Program-made: the position numbers and the translations under genes
NCBI GenBank assembly: GCA_041918615.1
Contig: JAYRVH010000022.1
Span: forward strand, 1-64,000
Source: JAEUJM01 sp041918615
GTDB lineage: Bacteria; Actinomycetota; Acidimicrobiia; Acidimicrobiales; DATDAH01
Direction of reading: 5' to 3'
Length of the DNA: 64,000 nt
The notes under the pieces: model-generated
What the model was told of the DNA's origin: nothing
The model's input: only the letters and a program-made list of their open reading frames with translations
The model's database searches: none
In this document: positions 24,613-33,390 of the stretch, one piece after another
How the letters are laid out: each line of letters starts with the position of its first letter
Position numbering within the stretch: position 1 is the first letter of the stretch

Positions 24613-27078
24613 TCAGGTCACGGGGTCTGCGGACGCGGCGGCCGAGTCGAACTCCCCGATCAGCTGCCACTCGACCTCCATGGGAATGCTGATGTGCTCC
24701 ATCTGGATGCGTGACCCAACCTTGAGGTCCTGCCACGCCTCGGAGGTGATGATGCCCTCCCGCTCATCCACTGCAGAGACCACGACGTACAGTTCGCCGA
24801 GCAAGGGGTTGTCGGGCACGCACCCGCTGAACCGGTATCGCCCGATCTCGGACAGCGGACCGCCTGCCGGGACGACGACCTGCGAGAAGAACGTCCGCTC
24901 GGCTCGCTCGGTCGTGAGGTCGCCGACATGGACGAGCCCCACCCCGCCCGACCATTCGATGCTGCGACCGCGTGGCGCCATGTAGCAGAACTCGATCCGA
25001 ACGGTCGGGCTCGGCTCGAACACCTCGATGATGCCGTCGAAGTCGAGTCGCCCATCTGCCGGCACCTGCCGGGGGTGCAGTTCGAGCTTGTCCACCCTCA
25101 CGGGGCTCGTGTGCTGGATCACGCCGCCCTGCCAACCCGTGCCGCCGGCACGATCGACGACCTCGCTCGCGGGACCGTCGTCGACGATCACGCCCTGCTC
25201 GAGTCGGATGACCCGATCACAGACGTCTTCGACGAGTCCGAGGTCGTGTGAGACGAACACGACCGTGGTGCCGTCCGTCGCCAACCGGCGGATGGCCTTG
25301 ACCGCCTGCTTCTGAAAGGCCCTGTCGCCGACGGCCAGCGCCTCGTCGATGAGCAGCAGTTCGGGTCGGGAGTGAACGGCCAGTGCGAGCCCGAGCCGTG
25401 CCTTCATGCCGCTGGAGTACTGCTTGACCGGGGAGCCCACGGCGTCGCCGATCGCGGCGAACTCCATGATCTGTGGCAAGCAGCCGGCGATCTCGTCGGG
25501 TGACATCCCGAGCAGTCCGGCCGTCTCGCGGAGGTTCTCCTCGCCGTTCAGGTCAGGGTGGAATCCGATGCCGAGCTCGAGCATCGAGACCATTCTCCCG
25601 CGGGTCGTCATGGAGCCCGAAGTCGGGGCCATGACACCGGCCACCACCTTCAGGAAGGTGGACTTCCCCGAGCCGTTCGGTCCGATGACGCCGAGCCTCT
25701 GCCCTCTCGGCACCTCGAGGTCGATGCCGTCGAGGGCGACGATGGAGCCGGCCTGCTCGGTGGCCTCCAACCAGCTCGGTGTGCCAGCTCGTATCCCACC
25801 GCGCCGGAGGCCCGCCCGGAATCGTTTCGTGAGCTGCCGGCCCTCGACCATGAGCGGCCCCTCGGCACTGCTCAACCGTGGAGCGGCGGCCACATCATCT
25901 CGAGCCTTGTCGTTGGTCCTTGCAAGCGCGAATTCGAGCTCGACCGCGATCTGTGGCGGTTGACGGGTTGTCGGGCCGTCGATCGAGAACTCCCCGTGCT
26001 CGCGGTCGAGGACGCGCTGGGACAGGTCTTCGACGAGGGCGACGCTGACCTCGACGTGTCCCCGATCAACCGGCACACCCGTGGTCCGCCCCCGGACGCG
26101 GTAGCCACCGGCCCGTCGGAGCTCGGCCGGGAGCGGCGAGAAGTTGCGCACGAACGGCGTGTCGGGGGCCGAGGTGGGCCAGGTGAGGTCGAGGGCCATG
26201 AAGGGCTCCGGAGTGTCATCGGTCACCACGACCTCTGCCTCCAGGTCGAGCCCGTCCTTCGGCTGCAGCAGGGAACTCCGGACCTTGAACGACCGGAAAC
26301 GCATGCTCGGGTCCGGTGCGGTGTCGAGCTCGATCGGTCTCGGCATGAGGTACCGGTGGATGACATCGAGGCCGGGCCCGTCGTCGACGATGCGACCGCG
26401 CTTGACATGGATGACCCGCTCGCAGACCTCGTTGACCAACCAGACGGCATGCGAGACGAAGACCAGCGTCGTCCCGTTGGTTTGCATCTCGGCGATCCGG
26501 TCCACGCAGCGAAGCTGGAACTCCGAGTCACCGACGGCCAGCACCTCATCGATCAGGAGCACGTCCGCGGGAACGTGGACGGAAACTGCGAAGCCCAGAC
26601 GGGCCCGCATGCCGGTCGAATAGTGCTTGAGGGGCGTGTCCATCGCGTCCTGGAGGCCGGCGAACTCGATGATGTCCGCCATGGCCGCGTCTGCCTCGCT
26701 CGGCGTGAGGCCGAGGATCGTGGCGGTGGCGCGAGCGTTCTCATGGCCGGTGAGCTCGGGATGGAAGCCGAGCCCGAGCTCGATCATCGAGCCCACCCGA
26801 CCCACGCACTGCACGGTCCCCGTGGTGGGCGCCATCACGCCGGCGAGGAGCTTGAGGATCGTCGACTTCCCCGCGCCGTTGGCGCCGATGATGCCGACCG
26901 CCTCGCCCGGCTGGATGTCGAGGTCGACCTCGTCGAGCGCTCTCATCTCGTGTCGTGGCTCGACGGTGCCCCACGGGAGTGCCGTCGCCCACAGCTTGCG
27001 GGCGTTGCGGTCGAACACCTTCGTCACGTTGCGCAGGCGGATCGTGCCGGTCGCCAGCGCGGTGGGCTCAGAGGACAT
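24613..27078 (-). CDS. wzt: Fused double Wzt-type ABC ATPase
   Basis: Residues 1-250 are an ABC ATPase of the polysaccharide-export type: Walker A GANGAGKS near 65-72, signature YSTGMRARL, Walker B LLIDEVLAVGD, switch SHAVW. Residues 250-390 are a beta-rich Wzt C-terminal-like domain. A second ATPase spans about 400-630 (GPNGSGKS, YSSGMKARL, LLIDEALAVGD, SHDLG), then a second C-terminal domain to 821. Both ATP sites look complete. Wzt powers export of lipid-linked O-antigen or teichoic acid, and its C-terminal domain reads the glycan end. Usually one Wzt dimerises; here two different halves are joined. It overlaps the permease gene by 4 codons. Confidence 0.9.
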   Translation of the reverse strand: MSSEPTALATGTIRLRNVTKVFDRNARKLWATALPWGTVEPRHEMRALDEVDLDIQPGEAVGIIGANGAGKSTILKLLAGVMAPTTGTVQCVGRVGSMIELGLGFHPELTGHENARATATILGLTPSEADAAMADIIEFAGLQDAMDTPLKHYSTGMRARLGFAVSVHVPADVLLIDEVLAVGDSEFQLRCVDRIAEMQTNGTTLVFVSHAVWLVNEVCERVIHVKRGRIVDDGPGLDVIHRYLMPRPIELDTAPDPSMRFRSFKVRSSLLQPKDGLDLEAEVVVTDDTPEPFMALDLTWPTSAPDTPFVRNFSPLPAELRRAGGYRVRGRTTGVPVDRGHVEVSVALVEDLSQRVLDREHGEFSIDGPTTRQPPQIAVELEFALARTNDKARDDVAAAPRLSSAEGPLMVEGRQLTKRFRAGLRRGGIRAGTPSWLEATEQAGSIVALDGIDLEVPRGQRLGVIGPNGSGKSTFLKVVAGVMAPTSGSMTTRGRMVSMLELGIGFHPDLNGEENLRETAGLLGMSPDEIAGCLPQIMEFAAIGDAVGSPVKQYSSGMKARLGLALAVHSRPELLLIDEALAVGDRAFQKQAVKAIRRLATDGTTVVFVSHDLGLVEDVCDRVIRLEQGVIVDDGPASEVVDRAGGTGWQGGVIQHTSPVRVDKLELHPRQVPADGRLDFDGIIEVFEPSPTVRIEFCYMAPRGRSIEWSGGVGLVHVGDLTTERAERTFFSQVVVPAGGPLSEIGRYRFSGCVPDNPLLGELYVVVSAVDEREGIITSEAWQDLKVGSRIQMEHISIPMEVEWQLIGEFDSAAASADPVT

Positions 27079-27871
27079 CGGCCATGCGCAGCTCGATCTT
27101 GCGCATGTACAGCAGGGAGGCCACGAGCAACACGACGCCGATGATCGACTGGATGGCCAGCACCTTCCAGTTGGGCCAGATCCCGCAGAGAAGGGTCCGG
27201 CGCATGCCGTCGATGCCCACTGCTATGGGATTGAACTTCGCCGTCCAGGCCAGTGACCCGAGGAACGAGACGTCGTACATCACCGGGGTGGCGAAGAACC
27301 CGGCGCGGAGGAGCAGCTGGACCACCTGGGTGAGGTCGCGGATGAACACCGCGAGGGCCGCCCCGAAGATGCTGAGCGCGCAGGTCCAGATCACGATCTC
27401 CATGATCACCGGGATCGCCCCGATGACGGTGATCGTGGGCCTGATCCCCTGGGCTCCGGCAACGACGAAGATCGTCACCAGCGCGATGGCGAAGTCGATC
27501 AGGCCCACGCCGACGTCCGCGAGCGGGATCGTCTCGCGCGGGAAGTAGATCTTGCTGGTGAGGTTCGACGCCCCGATCAGGCTGCTCGTGGCCGTGGCGA
27601 AGGCCGTGGAGAAGAAGGTCCAGACGACAAGGCCGGTCCAGGCCGAACTGACGTAAGGCGCACAGGTCCCGGTTGCGCCGAAGGCCTTGGTCAAGATGAT
27701 GCCGTACACCGCCAGGATGACGAGCGGCGTGATGATTGCCCATGCAAGGTCGAGCATGCTCTCGCGGTATCGGACCCGGAATTCCCGAGGTGTGAGGATC
27801 TTGAGAAGCGTCCAGCTCCGGGACAGGCGCTGGCCCATGGGGAGGGGCGTGAGCGTCGAGCGTTCTTGCAT
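27068..27871 (-). CDS. wzm: ABC-2 type polysaccharide export permease (Wzm/TagG)
   Basis: A 267-residue ABC-2 permease with six helices. The cytosolic N-terminus ends TPREFRVRYRESMLDLAW, the typical gate-helix approach of Wzm/TagG, then LAVYGIILTKAFG, the long amphipathic GASNLTSKIYFPRE segment, and a C-terminal MRKIELRMADVL. It forms the channel for a lipid-linked polymer. TAGCAT lies 7 nt before the ATG at 27871, supporting a leaderless start there; a GTG ten codons upstream is also in frame. It is the first gene of a four-gene operon and overlaps the ATPase. Confidence 0.88.
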   Translation of the reverse strand: MQERSTLTPLPMGQRLSRSWTLLKILTPREFRVRYRESMLDLAWAIITPLVILAVYGIILTKAFGATGTCAPYVSSAWTGLVVWTFFSTAFATATSSLIGASNLTSKIYFPRETIPLADVGVGLIDFAIALVTIFVVAGAQGIRPTITVIGAIPVIMEIVIWTCALSIFGAALAVFIRDLTQVVQLLLRAGFFATPVMYDVSFLGSLAWTAKFNPIAVGIDGMRRTLLCGIWPNWKVLAIQSIIGVVLLVASLLYMRKIELRMADVL

Positions 27872-27878
27872 CCCGCGC

Positions 27879-27884
27879 ATGCTA
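27879..27884 (-). promoter_or_regulatory. -10-like TAGCAT before the permease
   Basis: On the minus strand TAGCAT is followed by 7 nt and ATG, matching the leaderless spacing of other genes here. No -35 is evident. Confidence 0.4.
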
Positions 27885-27991
27885 GGAGGAGCGGACGCCA
27901 CCGCCCCAAACGCTCGGCGGGCCTGACTTGCTACGATCCCGCGGCGGCGTCGTGTCGCACGAGGTCACCTCTGGAGGATGGTTGAGGTCGC

Positions 27992-29020
27992 ATGGTGGAG
28001 CGTAAGGCCCATGTCTTCCTCGACGCCGAGCGCCAGGTCGAGTTCGACGATCAGGGCTATGCGGTCGTCCCCTTCTTGTCGGCCGCAGAGGTGCGTGGGC
28101 TGATCGACGGCTACGCCGAGATCGTGCCCGAACCCGATGAGGAGATCATCGCCTTCGACTTCACCCGGGACGACCGTGCGGTCATGGACAGCGTGGCCGC
28201 GCTGCTCAGCCCGGTCTTTGATCGGCACGTCCCCGAGCACTTCGTGGGCCATGAGGCCATCTTCTGGACCTTCGTGATCAAGCCGCCCGGTCCCCACAGC
28301 GAGATGTGCCTGCACGACGACCGGACCTACGTCGACGAGACCAGGAACCGCGCCTGCACGGTGTGGATCCCCCTGGTGGACACCAGTCCCGAATTGGCGA
28401 ACGGCTGCCTCTACGTCGTTCCGGGCAGCCATCGGATCATGCCTGCGGCGAGCGGGACCAACATTCCCAACTGGATCGAGCCCTACGAGGCATATCTCAA
28501 GCGGTATGCCCGTCCGGTGACCGTGCCGGCCGGTTCCGCCTTGATCTATGACGTCAGGACGCTGCACTGCTCGCCCCCCAACCTCTCGGGGAAGTCGAGA
28601 CCGGCCATCGCCGCCGCGGTCGTCCCCGAGGGCGAGCAACTGGTGCACGTGGTGGGCGACGGGCCTCACAAGCGCCGCGTCTACGCCGTCGACCGGCAGT
28701 TCTTCATCGATCATCATCCGTACTCGATCGAGTCGGGCATGCCGTCGGGCTACCAACTGCTCTCGGAGTATTGGGAGGAGCGAGTCAGCGCTGACCCCGA
28801 CGCCGTTGCTCTCGTGGGTGACCCGGGCGATGTCCCGGTACCGACGGGCCCGGCGACCCCGCCCGCGCCGCGCCAGAACCCGCCCGCTGACGACGTGGCG
28901 GTCACTGCTCCGACGGGGTCGCCGGACCCTGCCCGTGCCGAGGTGCCGGCGGCCGCGCCTTCGCGTGGGCGGTGGTCCGGAGTGCCGCTCTGGACGCGGT
29001 TGAAGGGCCTTCTCCGCTAG
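27992..29020 (+). CDS. PhyH-family Fe(II)/2-oxoglutarate oxygenase
   Basis: A 342-residue enzyme with a full PhyH site: H108 and D110 in CLHDDRTYVDE, distal H192 in LHCSPPN and 2-oxoglutarate-binding R203. The conserved WIPLVDTSPE and GSHR segments lie between. After about residue 265 comes a long Pro/Ala-rich, probably disordered tail ending in WTRLKGLLR, an amphipathic basic end that could bind membranes. The ATG follows GAGGT. It is divergent from the Wzm-Wzt operon, with about 120 bp between, so it may act on the exported glycan or its lipid. No partner gene shows its substrate. Confidence 0.9.
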   Translation: MVERKAHVFLDAERQVEFDDQGYAVVPFLSAAEVRGLIDGYAEIVPEPDEEIIAFDFTRDDRAVMDSVAALLSPVFDRHVPEHFVGHEAIFWTFVIKPPGPHSEMCLHDDRTYVDETRNRACTVWIPLVDTSPELANGCLYVVPGSHRIMPAASGTNIPNWIEPYEAYLKRYARPVTVPAGSALIYDVRTLHCSPPNLSGKSRPAIAAAVVPEGEQLVHVVGDGPHKRRVYAVDRQFFIDHHPYSIESGMPSGYQLLSEYWEERVSADPDAVALVGDPGDVPVPTGPATPPAPRQNPPADDVAVTAPTGSPDPARAEVPAAAPSRGRWSGVPLWTRLKGLLR

Positions 29021-29036
29021 CGGGTGGGTGAAGGCC
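29006..29036 (+). terminator. Hairpin at the end of the PhyH gene
   Basis: GGCCTTC (29006-29012) and GAAGGCC (29030-29036) form a perfect 7-bp stem across the stop codon. No T-tract follows, so this is only a terminator candidate. Confidence 0.3.
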
Positions 29037-29077
29037 AGCGCCATCGAGGCGGATGCCACCGTCACCCGATGAGTTCG

Positions 29078-29734
29078 CTATGCGGCGTCTCCGCCGAGGG
29101 CCGGCGTCGTGGCGGCTTGGCGTGCCGCGGCCCTGGCGGCCACCCGATGGCGGTCCCACGCCCAGGCCACACACTCATGGGCGAGTGCCGGATGGAACTG
29201 CCAGCGGTGGAGCTGGCGTTCTGCTCCCTCGATGCCCTCGCCGAGCTCGAACAGGCTGAGGGCGAGCCGGCGGGCCCGCCGGCGTTGCTCGTCGGCGGGC
29301 GTTGCCTGGAGGGCCGCCTCCAGCCAACTCCGGTGCGCCTGCTGCAGCACGAGGGGGAGTCGGGCAACCTGGTGGCGGTTCAGGGGTGGGAGCTTGCGCC
29401 TGACGTCGAGCTCGTGGTCGCCCTGGTGCCGGGAGAGGCCGAATTGCCGGCTGCGCTCGAGTGCGCGCATGAACGGCGAGTTGCGACCGCCCCGAGCGCC
29501 GAGGCCCAGCGACTGCGCCGTGCTCGGCAGGTCGAGGTCGAAGCCCTCGGGCTGGTGCTCGAAGCCCGTGGCCAGGCGTCGCAGGAGCCATGTGGTCGAC
29601 GGGCCGAGGATGGCCAACCAGAACTCCTCGACGTAGGGCGAGCGGGGATCGTGGCCGACGCGGTCGACCACGGGGTCGAGCCAAGGGCGAATGGCGAGCG
29701 TTTCGAGGGCGGACGGTTCGGTGTTGATGGGCAT
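29078..29734 (-). CDS. Conserved hypothetical actinobacterial protein
   Basis: A 218-residue soluble protein with no recognised domain. Its most striking part is PYVEEFWLAILGPSTTWLLRR near residue 30, followed by a helical, Arg-rich region and a C-terminal segment rich in His and Trp (LHRWQFHPALAHEC). I recall similar proteins beside moeZ-type genes in other actinobacteria, but cannot verify that. The ATG at 29734 has GGAAGAG 6-10 nt upstream; longer readings lack family-like sequence. It is divergent from the MoeZ-like gene, with a 247-bp gap that holds a dyad. Confidence 0.65.
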   Translation of the reverse strand: MPINTEPSALETLAIRPWLDPVVDRVGHDPRSPYVEEFWLAILGPSTTWLLRRLATGFEHQPEGFDLDLPSTAQSLGLGARGGRNSPFMRALERSRQFGLSRHQGDHELDVRRKLPPLNRHQVARLPLVLQQAHRSWLEAALQATPADEQRRRARRLALSLFELGEGIEGAERQLHRWQFHPALAHECVAWAWDRHRVAARAAARQAATTPALGGDAA

Positions 29735-29802
29735 CGGGACTCTTCCGAGGGGTGGCGACGGGTCGTAGGGGGAAGCGATCGCCGACAGTCCACCATTTCG
29801 AT

Positions 29803-29824
29803 ATCTTTCAGTCAACTTCAATAT
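29803..29824. promoter_or_regulatory. AT-rich 22-bp dyad in the gap before the MoeZ-like gene
   Basis: The segment has dyad symmetry about 29813/29814, with arms AT-TT-AGT and ACT-AA-AT (14 of 22 positions match). It stands out as AT-rich in a GC-rich region. It may be an operator for the divergent genes, but no protein can be named. The rest of the 247-bp gap has no ORF that looks real. Confidence 0.35.
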
Positions 29825-29981
29825 CAATCGTCGCTGCCGGCCGCCGGCCGGAGGCCCGATCAGGGGTGTGACGGGCCGGGCCGAGGCCCCGGAATGAGGG
29901 AGCTGGCCTGATTGTTGACCGGATCGGTAGGCTTTCGTCCCCGGTCGCCCCGATGCGACCCCGACCGACACAGAGAGATCC

Positions 29982-31157
29982 ATGGCCAGCTTTCGCGACC
30001 TCCTGAAGGACACCAAGGCGCAGATCCGCGAGATCGACACCGCCACCGCCGACACCGCGCGCCGCGAGCCGGGCGCGGTGCTCCTCGACGTCCGTGAGCC
30101 CGACGAGTACGAGCAGGGGGCGATCCCCGGCGCGGTTCACATCGCGCGGGGCAACCTCGAGAGCTCGATCGAGGGTCGGGTGCCCGATCGCGGCACGCCG
30201 CTCATCGTGCACTGCGCGGGTGGCGTTCGTTCCGTGTTCGCGGCGAAGACGCTCGCCGACCTCGGCTACACCGACGTGGTGTCGGTCGCCGGCGGCTTCA
30301 ACAAGTGGAAGGACGAAGGGCGCGAGTGGTCGACGCCGCGAACCCTCACACCAGAACAGCGGAACCGCTATCAGCGCCACCTGCTCCTACCCGAGGTCGG
30401 CATCGAGGGGCAGCTGGCGTTGCTGGACGCGAAGGTGCTCCTGCTCGGTGCGGGCGGGCTCGGCTCGCCGGCTGCGCTCTATCTGGCCGCCGCCGGCGTC
30501 GGCACGATCGGCATCGTGGACATGGACGTCGTCGACGAGTCGAACCTGCAACGTCAGATCCTCCACAACATGGACCGGATCGGTGATCGGAAGGTCGACT
30601 CGGCGAAGAAGACGCTGACCGCCATCAATCCCGACGTGAACGTCGTGACCCACGACCTGCGCCTGGCGGCCGACAACGTGGTCGGGATCCTCAGCCAGTA
30701 CGACGTGGTCGTCGACGGGGCGGACAACTTCCCCAGCCGGTACCTGCTCAACGATGCCGCGCTCAAGACGGGCGTGGTCGTGGTGCACGGGTCGATCTTC
30801 CGGTTCGAGGGCCAGGCCACGGTGTTCAAGCCGTACGACGGGCCCTGCTACCGATGCCTGATCCCCGAGCCCCCGCCGGCCGAGCTGGCCCCCTCGTGCG
30901 CGGAGGCGGGGGTGCTCGGTGTTCTGCCGGGGATCATCGGCTCGATCCAGGCGTTGGAAGCGATCAAGGTGATCCTCGACCTCGGCGACAGCCTGTCCGG
31001 CCGACTGCTGGCGTACGACTCGCTGGAGCAGTCGTTCCGCACGTTCAAGGTGAACCGCGACCCGGCGTGCCCCGCGTGCTCCCTCGATCCGGACCAGATC
31101 GTGATCGCCGAGTACGACGAGCTCTGCATGCCCCACGCGGCCGTCGCGCCCGCCTGA
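29982..31157 (+). CDS. moeZ: Rhodanese-ThiF/MoeB adenylyltransferase with reversed domain order
   Basis: A 391-residue sulfur-carrier activating protein. Residues 1-110 are a rhodanese domain with catalytic C78 and R83 (HCAGGVR). From about 118 to the end it is a ThiF/MoeB adenylyltransferase: RYQRHLLLPEVG, ATP loop GAGGLGSP near 151-158, and two zinc CxxC pairs (CYRC, CPAC). It adenylates and thiolates the C-terminus of carriers such as MoaD, ThiS or CysO. MoeZ proteins normally have ThiF first and rhodanese last; here the order is swapped. It starts at an ATG with GAGAGAT upstream. Carrier unknown. Confidence 0.88.
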   Translation: MASFRDLLKDTKAQIREIDTATADTARREPGAVLLDVREPDEYEQGAIPGAVHIARGNLESSIEGRVPDRGTPLIVHCAGGVRSVFAAKTLADLGYTDVVSVAGGFNKWKDEGREWSTPRTLTPEQRNRYQRHLLLPEVGIEGQLALLDAKVLLLGAGGLGSPAALYLAAAGVGTIGIVDMDVVDESNLQRQILHNMDRIGDRKVDSAKKTLTAINPDVNVVTHDLRLAADNVVGILSQYDVVVDGADNFPSRYLLNDAALKTGVVVVHGSIFRFEGQATVFKPYDGPCYRCLIPEPPPAELAPSCAEAGVLGVLPGIIGSIQALEAIKVILDLGDSLSGRLLAYDSLEQSFRTFKVNRDPACPACSLDPDQIVIAEYDELCMPHAAVAPA

Positions 31158-31182
31158 GCGACCGCTGGTGGGGGTGGCAATG

Positions 31183-31205
31183 ACCGCCCGGTTCTCACGG
31201 GCGGT
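31183..31205 (+). terminator. 8-bp perfect hairpin after the MoeZ-like gene
   Basis: ACCGCCCG, a 7-nt loop and CGGGCGGT form a perfect stem 26 bp after the stop and between two convergent genes, so it can serve both. There is no T-tract, as is common in high-GC actinobacteria. Confidence 0.5.
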
Positions 31206-31267
31206 GCCGTGCGACTGAAGCGGGCCGCGGGGACCGGCCTCTCTCGACCCTTGGGCCGAAGTCACGG

Positions 31268-31810
31268 TCAGTCGGTGGGTTCGAACCCCTGCAGGCGGTC
31301 CTCGTCGAGGGCGACGCGGATGCCGAACGCGTACGCCAGCTTCTGACCCAGCCAGGCGCCGACGGCCAGCGTCACCAGCCCGAGGCCGGAGAGGACGAGG
31401 GCCGTGTCGGGTGCAGGTTCGTGCCAGGCGAAGCCCGAATCGCCCCTGATCAGGTAGGAGGCGCCGAACAGCGCCAGTGTCACCACCATGACGAGCAGAT
31501 GGCGGACGCCGGTGGCGAAGGCCCGGGTGCCGCGCTGGACGGTGAACAGGTCGAACAGGCCGAGGAGGGCTGCCACGGACCCGATGACCAGACCGGCCCC
31601 GATGAGCAGATAGGCGGCTCGCGCGTAGATCCACGCCGTGTCGGCTCGGTGGGCCACGGCGTCGAAGGGCAGGCTGCACACCCATGCGCCGCCGGCCAAC
31701 AGCGCCAGCAGTGGGTGCAGCGGTCGCCCGTAGGGACCGCTGAACCGGCCGTAGGGACGGGAGGCCTCTGCGGCCGCCGCCGAGGGCACAGGTGGTTCCA
31801 CGGCTTCCAT
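31268..31810 (-). CDS. DUF2231-type membrane protein
   Basis: A 180-residue protein with four membrane helices. The motif GRPLHPLLALLAGGAW opens the first helix, LPFDAVAH follows it, and LGQKLAYAFGIRV ends the last; this is the DUF2231 pattern, whose function is unknown. A second member, about 31% identical by eye in the core, lies at 38871. A CAGACT hexamer 6 nt before the ATG may be a leaderless -10. It is upstream of, and on the same strand as, nothing that overlaps; its stop converges on the hairpin after the MoeZ-like gene. Confidence 0.8.
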   Translation of the reverse strand: MEAVEPPVPSAAAAEASRPYGRFSGPYGRPLHPLLALLAGGAWVCSLPFDAVAHRADTAWIYARAAYLLIGAGLVIGSVAALLGLFDLFTVQRGTRAFATGVRHLLVMVVTLALFGASYLIRGDSGFAWHEPAPDTALVLSGLGLVTLAVGAWLGQKLAYAFGIRVALDEDRLQGFEPTD

Positions 31811-31883
31811 CTGGTCAGTCTGTCACCCACTCCGGCGGGGGAGGCCCTCGTCGCACCGTGCCACCCCCTGGTGACGCCGTCGA

Positions 31884-33320
31884 TCAACGGCGGGGCTCGG
31901 CGTGCTCGGAGATGTGGACGACGACCTCGGCGCCTGGCAATGCCGGGCTCCCAGACCGACTGGACAGGAGCTTGCGGAAGAAGGTGATCCCTTCCAGGCG
32001 GAACCGCCAGGCGAAGCGGGCCAAGGCGACGAAGCGGTAGTTGAACACGAACACCGAGAGGTATCCCCAGAGCTGGAGGCGCTCCAGCTCGTGACGGGCC
32101 AGGCCGTCGAACTCGAGGGCATCACCCAGTTGCTTGTTGTAGTCGTTCCAGTCGCGGGATCGGATGCGAAAGCCGCCCTCGCCCCGCTCAGCCATGGCGG
32201 CCACCTCGGTGCCGGGGTAGGGGACCATGATCCCGAAGATCGGGAGATCAGGGTTGAGCCGACGCGCGAGCCTGATGGTGTTGCGCGCCGACCCGCGGGT
32301 CTCGTCGGGCTGGCCGATGATGAAGTAGGCCTCGACGGGCAGCCCGGCCCGCTTCGCCGCCCGCCGGGCCTCGACCACCGTGTCGTAGGACCGGATCCCC
32401 TTGTTCAGCGAACGGAGCTTCTCGAGGTCGCCGGTCTCGATGCCGAAGCCGACCATGTAGGCGCCGGCGTCCTTCATCTTGCGGAACAGGCGCTCGTCCA
32501 CGAAGTTCACGTGTGTCTGGGCCATCCACTTCACCCGCTCGTGGAGCCCGCGGGCGATCATGTCGTCGAGGATGAGATGGGTGCGCTTCTGGTCGACCGA
32601 GAAGATCTCGTCGCAGATGAAGAGCCGCTCGGGTGCGGCGTGTTCGACGAGCCACTCGACCTCGTCCACGAATCGTCGCGGCGAGCGCTTCCTCACGATG
32701 CGGCCGTTGGGGTTGGCGCAGAACTGGCACGAGAACGGGCACCCGCGCAGCGACATGACCGTGTACTCGCGTGCCCGCGGAAGCAGGTCCCAGGCGGGCA
32801 TGGGGATCGTGTCCTGGTCCCTGATGTTCTCGCGTGGGGCATTGCGCACGAGCGAGCCGTCCCGCCGCCAGATCAGCCCGTCGACCGGGGCGAGATCGGC
32901 GCGGGCGTCGAGCGCATCGCACAGCTCGAGCAGCGTCTGCTCGCCTTCGCCGATGCAGCCGAAGTCGATCTCGGGGAACTCGTGCATGGTGCGCTCGGGA
33001 ATGGCCGTCATGTGCACACCGCCGAGCACTATGCGGATGCCCGGGAATTCCGCACCGATCCGGCGGGCGACCTCGGCACACGCCTTCACCTCGTTGGTGA
33101 AGGCCGTCAGCCCCACGAGGTCGGGCCGGTATTCCCGGACCCGCTCGAGGACGGCGTCGTCGTCGAGGCGTTCGAACTTGGCATCGACGCAGTCGACCGT
33201 ATGGCCGTGGGGCCGGAGGTAGCCGGCAAGGGTCGCCAGCGACAGTCGGACGTAGTCGGGCGTGTCGTACATGCGCTCGACCACCTGGAAGGGTGGCGCG
33301 TTGATGAGCTGCACCCGCAT
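31884..33320 (-). CDS. B12-binding-type radical SAM enzyme
   Basis: A 478-residue class B radical SAM protein. Residues 1-140 form a cobalamin-binding-like Rossmann domain (MRVQLINAPP, VGLTAFTNEV, VLGGVHMT, FGCIGEGE). The radical SAM cluster is C194, C198 and C201 in GCPFSCQFC. GFGIETGD and PVEAYFIIGQPDET follow the barrel. It is closest in plan to enzymes that build or methylate lipid or secondary-metabolite carbons; the substrate is unknown. The ATG at 33320 has GAGGA at a good distance and fits the family start; longer readings only add low-complexity Arg/Gly sequence. It is divergent from a methyltransferase. Confidence 0.87.
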   Translation of the reverse strand: MRVQLINAPPFQVVERMYDTPDYVRLSLATLAGYLRPHGHTVDCVDAKFERLDDDAVLERVREYRPDLVGLTAFTNEVKACAEVARRIGAEFPGIRIVLGGVHMTAIPERTMHEFPEIDFGCIGEGEQTLLELCDALDARADLAPVDGLIWRRDGSLVRNAPRENIRDQDTIPMPAWDLLPRAREYTVMSLRGCPFSCQFCANPNGRIVRKRSPRRFVDEVEWLVEHAAPERLFICDEIFSVDQKRTHLILDDMIARGLHERVKWMAQTHVNFVDERLFRKMKDAGAYMVGFGIETGDLEKLRSLNKGIRSYDTVVEARRAAKRAGLPVEAYFIIGQPDETRGSARNTIRLARRLNPDLPIFGIMVPYPGTEVAAMAERGEGGFRIRSRDWNDYNKQLGDALEFDGLARHELERLQLWGYLSVFVFNYRFVALARFAWRFRLEGITFFRKLLSSRSGSPALPGAEVVVHISEHAEPRR

Positions 33321-33377
33321 GGTCGGTCCTCGTCGCGACGGTGGCCGTGGCCACGCTAGCCCGCCGCGCCCCTCTGC

Positions 33378-33383
33378 TACTGT
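33378..33383 (+). promoter_or_regulatory. -10-like TACTGT upstream of the methyltransferase
   Basis: TACTGT lies 7 nt before a GTG at 33391 that opens a 21-residue ORF, and about 58 nt before the preferred start of the methyltransferase. Confidence 0.35.
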
Positions 33384-33390
33384 CGCCGCC

